Assembly (NCBI GenBank): GCA_019155185.1
Contig: CM032804.1
Coordinates: forward strand, 17,517,170-17,581,169
Direction of reading: 5' to 3'
Length of the DNA: 64,000 nucleotides
Source of the DNA: Beaufortia kweichowensis
Taxonomy: Eukaryota; Chordata; Actinopteri; Cypriniformes; Gastromyzontidae
Shown: positions 57,765-64,000 of the stretch, piece after piece
How the letters are laid out: the number at the start of each line of letters is the position of its first letter
Position numbering within the stretch: the first letter of the stretch is position 1
Made by a program: the position numbers and the translations under genes
The notes under the pieces: model-generated
Database searches by the model: none
What the model saw: only the letters and a program-made list of their open reading frames with translations
Told to the model about the DNA's origin: nothing

Positions 57765-58645
57765 AGAATGAAGACTTTACACGTTATGAATAAATGACCA
57801 TTTATTCTACTCTTTCTCCATTCATGTTTGGTATCTAAATGATCCGCAATGCATGTCCTAAATAATGGCATAGCCATAGCGTGCACCACATTCACACTGC
57901 AATAATTTCATGCATTCTGTGCAAATGGGACCCCCTGGCATTGGCCAGTTAATTTAACAGAGGTGTGGCAGCTGTGTCTTCAAGACCAACATGCACTGGA
58001 CAATTCTTGCTAACAATCTTGGCACAAATCCATCCTGCCTCTTCTCCGAGACGAACTTTCTGGCAACTTTACTTCGGCAGACTTCGATCAGTGAACAAAC
58101 TCTGTGAACCCACCAGGACTCTCTCTCTCCGCGCACCAGGATTCTTGCCGACACTACTGCTCAATGCAAGTATCCTATTCATCACCACTATAACAGCATT
58201 TAAACATTGCCCCTTTGTTACTAAGTTGAACTTTTGTCTAGAGAAAACCTGGTGGTTGGTCCAGAAGTGTTCTTCTGATGTAATTTTGCCATTCTTTACT
58301 TCCTCTTTTTTTCGTATGCGTGTGACTGTGTTTGTGTTAGTAAGTCATTGTTTGTATTTATTTTGTCAATAAAAATTCATTCTAATTCGATTCACTTATG
58401 ATTGTCTCTGTTTAATGCTCATGATGCATCCCTTAAACTGTGCGATACTGTTGCTGGCTCTGTAGTATTGTAGCATTGGGCACGGACCGTTGTTCTTCAA
58501 GGCAAGAAGAATAACTCCTTGAATTAAATTAACTTTAAATAACCTTTAATTGTGTGTATTTCCATTGAGCTATACATAACTATTCCCTGAAACAGAATAG
58601 TGTTTTAAATAACACTGTTCCTAGTTTCACTACATTAGAATCTTT
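57765..58645 (+). repeat. LTR-like direct repeat, left copy
   Basis: Shares long stretches with 60985-61970: TCCTAAATAATG, TTCGGCAGACTTCGA, CTCTCTCCGCGCACCAGGAT, TGATTGTCTCTG, CATCCCTTAAACTGTGCGAT and GTGTTTTAAATAACAC. AATAAAAATTC at about 58365 is a possible polyadenylation signal. It probably represents the 3' part of a long LTR plus leader from an endogenous LTR element; the 5' part is missing. Confidence 0.6.
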
Positions 58646-59199
58646 GCTTTAAACAGTAATAAGTGTATATGTAATTTTTATGTTCGTCTATAAAGTTTTT
58701 ATAGTTTTTTTTCATAATTTACATTTTTACAAAATTACATTTACAAAATCATGCTATGATGGTCTAAATGGTTGCTAGGGCGTGTCTTGATAGCTTTATC
58801 TTTGTCTTTTGTGACACTGATTGGTTGTCTGAGTAAAATGAGCCCACCCCCATGTCTCTATGACACTCTGATGCAAAGATATTTGACTGGTCCTTTTATA
58901 ATGGGAGTCTATGTGCTATTATAAGTCTATAGGAAGTTTCGGGCGGCTCTTACGCCGCAGGAGTACAACTTACACCCCATTGTGAGGTATGTTCTTACAG
59001 AGGCTGGCAGCCTGATCAAACGTGGTAACCCACATGTTTCTATAAAATCCTCCCTCAGAGCTATGACCCATCAAAGTTTGTCGCAATGTTAAGTCTTCGT
59101 ACGCCCTATGAACATTGTATGCCCAATCGCTTAGAAAAGATATAGCACACTTCCTCAAACCACTTCGAAGATCTGTGGAAAGTTTGGTGAATGTAGCTC
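58646..59199. other. Unassigned DNA between LTR-like copy and hAT element
   Basis: No gene recognised. Confidence 0.4.
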
Positions 59200-59503
59200 A
59201 GGGCTCGACAATAAGGACTGCCCGATGGCCCGGGGCCAGCGTGCGAGACGCTCGGGACAATAGACAGGATTGTCACTGGCCCGATCGGGCAAGTGTTGCC
59301 TCGTCACTAAAGTTTATAATTTGAGTTTATAAACGTTAACTTCTCTGTGATGTCTGTTCACACACATACATTGCTTTTCGGTTCCTCTTATCTGATTGGA
59401 TGTTGTGAGCACCGTTTTTTTTTACGTCACCTGGTAACAACCAGGTTTCTAACGTCTTGGAAACAGACATTTACATGGGTAAAACACGACGAAAAAAAAT
59501 GAG

Positions 59504-59773
59504 GTGATGTTTTGCGCAGTTTGCCGTCAGTTTTCAGGAAAAGCAGACAAGTCGGGAGCCTTTTTCATTGGGACAAGCAGTTACCGCAAGCAGAACCTCG
59601 AAGCTCACGATAAAAGCCGACATCACATAGCGTGCATGATGGCTAAAAGGGTTGACGATAACCCTTCATCTGGTCCACTGAACTTGATGGTGAGACGTAT
59701 GAACGAAGAGAATTATAAGCCCATCGAGACACTCATCAACACAGCATATCACATCGTTATGGAATCTCAGTAA
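59504..59773 (+). pseudogene. ZNF862-like hAT transposase, N-terminal TTF-type finger
   Basis: Encodes MMFCAVCRQFSGKADKSGAF, FIGTSSYRKQNLEAHDKSRH with a following H, and ETLINTAYHIVMES. C-x2-C plus H-x4-H is the TTF/BED-like finger that precedes ZNF862-type hAT transposases. It stops at 59773 with no obvious donor at that point, so the exon may end earlier. Confidence 0.75.
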
Positions 59774-59779
59774 CACAAC

Positions 59780-60194
59780 GATGTTGCATGTCTCTGTCAG
59801 TGTCATTAAGACATGCTTCATTCATTTTTTTACAATTTCTATGTCAGAATTATGTCAGCAGTTTGTGTGTAATAAGAGAGCCTCAGACCATTTACATATA
59901 GGCTTGCCACAGTATAAGAAACAATATAATAGTAAATAAATAATCTATAGTAGTTTTAAAAAAGTTAAGTGAAATTCAAAGTTTGAAATTAAATTGTTCC
60001 GTTAATTTTTTTAGACTATTTTACAAAATATCAGCCCATAGCAGCACCAAGCGCCCAACCAGCGGCATGTTTAGTTTGGATAATTATTTGTGACATTTAA
60101 CGAAATTACAAATTATTACAGATGAATAAAGCTAACCTTTTGTTAAATAATTTAGAACTGCAATAAAATATCTGCACATTTTTTATACTACTCT
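59780..60194. other. AT-rich DNA, no feature
   Basis: Nothing recognised. Confidence 0.4.
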
Positions 60195-60526
60195 TTGTTT
60201 ACATTACACTTTCAATTTTCCATAATCACCAACACACAAAGAAATTTCAATTACACAGGTTTGACTCCGGAAGTCATACAACAGCAACACAGAGCCAAGC
60301 CCTTCAACAGAGAGTCATGGGACTTCACAGCCAGTCGGGGAGGTTACGGTCACGAGAAGCAAGACAGACAAGTCGAACCGGAGGCTGAGCCGAGCCTCAC
60401 AGAGAACCCTCCGCCAACGCACTGGCACCCCAAGGAATACTAACAACTGAACTTGATCCCGTCTATCCAACTGAACCACCGCCCGACAAAGTTCTTACCG
60501 GAACCTCGCCGCCCGGAAGGGGGGAG
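60195..60526 (+). other. End of an LTR-element internal region with polypurine tract
   Basis: A short frame (LTPEVIQQQHRAKPFNRESW ... PPTHWHPKEY) is hydrophilic and ends at 60443. CGGAAGGGGGGAGA at about 60512-60525 is a polypurine tract directly before a TGTAGAGAC LTR start. The frame resembles the C-terminus of a retroelement polyprotein but cannot be assigned. Confidence 0.45.
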
Positions 60527-61970
60527 ATGTAGAGACTTGGCCGGGCCAAATGTTGGATTTCTTTAAGGGATCATAAAGTTACAACAAACAACAAATTCCT
60601 AGGGGGGGTTGTCAACACCAGAACACCTTTTGGCTCCAGAAAGTCTGGGTTAAGTGATGACCTGCCGGTTGTTACTTAACTCAGGAGGACAGTTATGGTA
60701 CCTCTCTGGCCTTCCCCAGAGAGGGTAACCCCAGCTCAACTCCCCTGAGATTCTCCAGGCCCCCTGGAGATTTGCAGAGAGGACTAGAGAAGTACATTCC
60801 AAACACCTCAAAGAGACTCTCTAGGATGAGCGGGACTAAACTGCCCAATTTGTATCTATATATATATATATCTCTGTGTGTATTCCTCCATAATCACTTG
60901 ATACCCTGCCATAGTTATTGCATGCATTTCAGTGTCATTGAAGTTTAACTGTTATTTCATGGCAGATGAATGAATAACTATTGTTCTTACTTCACTTCTC
61001 TCTCGTGTGTGGTATCAAAATGATCCACAAATTATTTCCTAAATAATGATGCACAGTACATAGTCATGGCGTGCATCATACTCAATTTACAATAATTTTA
61101 TGTGTTCGGTGCAAACAGGACATAAACCGTACCTGTGTAAATCTGTGTAAAAAAATTTTACCTGTGTAAAATTTCTCCCGCGCAACCACCGTCCTTTTGC
61201 CATTGGTCAAAAGACCTGACAGGGGCGTGACAGCTGTGCCTTTAAGACCACTATGCATCGGACAACTCTTTGCTCAGAAACTTGGAATCTCTCCAAAACT
61301 TCGTGGGACCTGCCCTTCTTCAGGACAGTTTTCCGGCAATCTTACTTCGGCAGACTTCGACACTTCTCGCTGAAACTTCGGCTCTCGAACGGACTTCAGC
61401 GAATCCACCGGGACTCTCTCTCTCTCTTTCTCTCCGCGCACCAGGATTCTTGCCGACGCAACTAACTGTTCAATGCAAGTATCATCATTCAACAGCGCTT
61501 AAGCAACTGCCCCTTGGCTACCAAGGTGAACTTTGTAGAGAAAAACCCAGTGGTTGTGTCCTGCTGATTTAATATGCCACTCTTTACTCTTTACTCTAAT
61601 TTTTCTATGCTTTATCTTGTATGAATGTGAATGTGTATGTGTTTTGTGTTAGTTAATCAATATCATATCTCAGTAGCTTAGTTAATAAATATTCATTTGT
61701 ATTCACTCATGATTGTCTCTGCTTAATGCTCATAACACATCCCTTAAACTGTGCGATACTGTTACCGGCTCTGTATGTATTACTGTATGGGCATGGACCG
61801 TTGTTAATCAAGGCCAGAAGAATAATGCGTTTATTGCACCAGGTAATGCTACAAAATACATATAGTTAATAATCTTTATCTGTAAGTATTTCCATTTGAG
61901 CCACAAGTAATTATAACCTGAAACTGAACCGTGTTTTAAATAACACCGTCTTAGTTTCACTATAACTAGT
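60527..61970 (+). mobile_element. Long LTR-like repeat, right copy
   Basis: Starts TGTAGAGACTTGGCCGGG after a polypurine tract. The portion from 60985 matches 57765-58645 in order and orientation. AATAAATATTC at about 61684 is the likely polyadenylation signal. The 3' limit is uncertain, since similarity to the left copy continues to about 61970. A length over 1 kb suits an endogenous-retrovirus-type LTR. It sits in an intron of the ZNF862-like hAT gene. Confidence 0.55.
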
Positions 61971-62111
61971 AGAGATGCTGGAGAGTGTTTAAATAACACC
62001 ATCCCCACAGAATCACTACAACTGCCATCAAAAAAGGTGATATGTAAACACATATATTGCAAGAAATGTGTTCTAATGGTGTAATGTTAAAGACCTCTTG
62101 TCTTTCTTCAG

Positions 62112-62177
62112 AAAGCAGATCTTCTCGACTGGAAAGAACGATTGGTTGGATTTGGCTCAGATGGTGCAGCTGTTATG
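62112..62177 (+). pseudogene. ZNF862-like hAT transposase exon, part before LINE insertion
   Basis: Acceptor TCTTTCTTCAG precedes KADLLDWKERLVGFGSDGAA followed by VM, the GF-x-SDG-ASVM catalytic Asp region of hAT transposases. It stops abruptly at TGTTATG (62171-62177), which recurs at 63768-63774 where the same protein continues. Confidence 0.85.
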
Positions 62178-62384
62178 GCGCTAAATCTCTCTCTCGCTCT
62201 TTCTCCTTCTCTGTTCCCGGCTTGTGGAATAATCTCCCTAACACAATCCGGTCTGCCACATCCCTCACCTCCTTTAAAAAACTACTAAAAACGCACGTTT
62301 TCCACGAACACCTGACAGCATTAAAAAAAAAAACCTTTTCCTTCCTCTACAGGTATTTATCTAGCACTGCATAACATTGTAGCA

Positions 62385-63655
62385 GTCAAGAACCTAGGTG
62401 TGATTCTAGATAATAACCTGTCTTTCGATGGTCACATTTCAAACTGCATTTTTTCACCTTAGAAATATTTCAAAGATGCGACATATGCTGTCTGTCTCAG
62501 ATATAGAGAAGCTAATCCACGCGTTTATGACCTCCAGAATTGACTACTGTAATTCATTACTGGGGGGGTGTCATGCAAAGCAAATAAATAAGCTTCAGCT
62601 GGTTCAAAATGCAGCTGCTAGAGTGCTCACTAGATCAAAAAAGTATGACCACATAAGTCCACTCCTAGCAACACTTCACTGGCTACCTGTAAAGTATCGC
62701 ATACATTTCAAAATTCTGTTAATTACATACAAAGCCCTAAATGGCTTAGCACCGTTATACCTCCATGAACTACTATCAGCATACAATCCATTACGGACAT
62801 TGCGTTCACAAAATGGCGGTTTGTTAATAGTTCCAAGAATATCAAAAAAATCTAAAGGTGGAAGATCCTTCTCCTACTTAGCACCAAAACTATGGAACGA
62901 CCTTCCCAGTAAAGTCCGGGACTCAGACACACTCGAACTGTTTAAAAGTAAATTAAAGACTTATCTCTTTAGCCTCACATTCACATAATCTCAGATCCAA
63001 CTCTCTAAGGCCGCAATAGTTAACTCAACTGGAACCGGGCACACACACATACTGCATACTGCATGTGTTATCACATATAACTGCTTACATCTACATAGGA
63101 ACGGCTGCTACGCTAATGCTACTCTGTTCTGTCCCCCTCTCTCTCTCTCCTCCTCTCTACTTCTCTCTCTCTCTATCCCCCTCTCCCTTTCTCCGAGGTA
63201 TCCCGAGGAATGAGTTCCAGTTGGCACAACACTGCCCCACCTGATGTCCATCCTGGTGCTACTAAATGTCGACCACCCAGGACAACCTCCTACACCTGTT
63301 AAATTACAATCAAATCTACTACATTACACCTCACATATAACATTTTACTCACTCTCTAAAGTAATTTCTGTATCCTATAATGTATGTCTCTGTATCCTGT
63401 AAACTGCATAGCGAGTTATAGATGCGATCAATGGCAAATTGTGTCCTTTATTACGGATTGCACATGCTACGGATTGCAACTATAACACATCATGTCAGGG
63501 TTTTTTCCTCTCTTAAAGAGTTTTTTTGAATCCCTGACCACTGACTGCTATCTGTCAGTACATGTAAAGCTGCTTTGATACAATGTCCTTTGTGAAAAGC
63601 GCTATACAAATAAAATTGAATTGAATTGAATTGAATTGAATTGAATTGTAAACTT
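62385..63655 (+). mobile_element. Nested 5'-truncated L2-like LINE with (TTGAA)n tail
   Basis: Begins near VKNLGVILDNNLSFDGHIS (62395-62440) and includes the ORF end (62428-62988) plus a 3' UTR with CT-rich run (63139-63190). It ends AAAGCGCTATACAAATAAAA and six TTGAA units (63610-63647). Same family as the minus-strand copy at 13897-16038. Confidence 0.87.
62428..62988 (+). pseudogene. L2-like LINE ORF2 C-terminal domain
   Basis: Open for 186 codons: HLRNISKMRHMLSVSDIEKL, DYCNSLLGGCHAKQINKLQL, LATLHWLPVKYRIHFKILLI, KSKGGRSFSYLAPKLWNDLP, ELFKSKLKTYLFSL, stop. It shows the intact tail that the 14760 copy lacks. No reverse transcriptase precedes it, and the join at 62440-62455 loses a few residues. 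Confidence 0.87.
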
Positions 63656-63768
63656 AGGAAAGCACTTCTTTGTACTATTGCTGCCGCTTTTGATGTATCG
63701 CTTCATTGTCTCCTAAGATTTGTAAGTCGCTTTGGATAAAAGCGTCAGCTAAATGCCTAAATGTAAAT

Positions 63769-63906
63769 GTTATGGTGGGAAGACATGGAGGTGTTGCACC
63801 ACTGCTGAGGCAGGATGTTCCACACCTTATTAATATCCACTGTTTAGGACATGGATTAGAGCTGGCTGCTCTTGATACAATCAATGCCCATGAAAAAATG
63901 AAGAGA
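63769..63906 (+). pseudogene. ZNF862-like hAT transposase exon, part after LINE insertion
   Basis: Continues VMVGRHGGVAPLLRQDVPHL, INIHCLGHGLELAALDTINA and HEKMKR, then donor GTAAGTAATG at 63907. The C-x2-H block (IHCLGH) is the conserved hAT motif after the catalytic Asp. Together with 62112-62177 it forms one exon when the LINEs are set aside. Confidence 0.87.
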
Positions 63907-64000
63907 GTAAGTAATGATACTTAATCTCATTTTGTTTAGTCATTCTCTTATATCAATTGATACAGACTAACAAACATTACCTATTGGAGGTGACAGATAT

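Larger units (their letters stand above)
62178..63767 (+). mobile_element. 5'-truncated LINE, itself split by an L2 LINE
   Basis: 62178-62380 encodes LSRSFSFSVPGLWNNLP, SFKKLLKTHVFHEHL, the C-terminal tail of an L2/CR1-related LINE. Its 3' UTR resumes after the nested L2 copy and ends TTTGTAAGTCGCTTTGGATA ... CTAAATGTAAATG (63717-63767). TGTTATG flanks the whole (62171-62177 and 63768-63774), a 7-base target duplication. The tail is shared with the SINE at 50915. Confidence 0.8.
59203..64000 (+). mobile_element. ZNF862-like hAT transposon, runs past the window end
   Basis: A left-end candidate CAGGGCTCGACAATAAGG at about 59202 is followed by a spliced hAT transposase with exons at 59504-59773, 62112-62177 and 63769-63906, the last with a GTAAGT donor. 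The remaining exons lie outside the window. A long LTR-like insertion (60527 to about 61970) is in an intron and LINEs (62178-63767) split an exon. Confidence 0.7.

Noticed and set aside
57954..58372. ORFs in 57954-58372 and 61253-61572
   Set aside because: The two regions are copies of one LTR-like repeat and the frames are not conserved between them.
58960..59330. Short frames near 58970-59324 as a gene
   Set aside because: No recognisable domain; partly within the hAT left-end sequence.

Overview
The window looks like a teleost genome, most likely a cyprinid. The evidence is AT-rich, intron-containing DNA packed with fish-type transposable elements (L2/CR1-like and RTE/Rex3-like LINEs, Harbinger, hAT, EnSpm-like, DIRS, Ty3-type LTRs, a tRNA-derived SINE). 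The species-level placement is inference. No bacterial-type genes, operons, CRISPR arrays or tRNA/rRNA genes were seen.

The only single-copy host gene I can support is on the minus strand between 46692 and 28882. It is a vitamin K-dependent plasma protein with propeptide/Gla, 25-bp linker, EGF1, EGF2 and a degenerate trypsin-like domain, and it reads as protein Z (proz). Eight coding exons (2-9) can be placed to the base with matching splice phases. The signal-peptide exon 1 was not found. The catalytic His is Gln and the GDSGGP motif is broken, as expected for the protein Z pseudoprotease. Its intron 4 is about 12.8 kb and is filled with transposons.

Left third (1-24.3 kb): an internally deleted Tc1-like element; a near full-length RTE-type LINE (minus, 12-bp target duplication); a two-gene Harbinger element inserted with a TTA duplication into an L2 reverse transcriptase ORF; a Ty3-type 3' LTR; an L2 LINE nested inside another L2 LINE; an ancient dispersed non-coding repeat; a solo LTR with 5-bp duplications; a palindromic MITE; and a second LTR-like repeat.

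Middle (24.35-27.1 kb): a 2.7-kb tandem array of a 53-bp CpG-containing unit. Then the proz gene (28.9-46.7 kb), whose intron 4 carries a hAT MITE, a rearranged DIRS tyrosine-recombinase retrotransposon, a 4.2-kb hAT-like element holding about 30 copies of a 92-bp minisatellite, a short LTR element with a gag-like ORF, and another solo LTR.

Right third (47-64 kb): a TTAA-flanked element, then a stack of nested elements. An EnSpm-like transposase gene with C2H2 fingers is interrupted by a solo LTR, a SINE and a ZBED-type hAT transposase. It is followed by two direct LTR-like repeats and a second hAT (ZNF862-like) gene whose exon is split by a LINE that is itself split by an L2 LINE. Nearly all transposon ORFs are broken by frameshifts or insertions, so the region is a repeat accumulation around one liver/plasma gene rather than a functional gene cluster.
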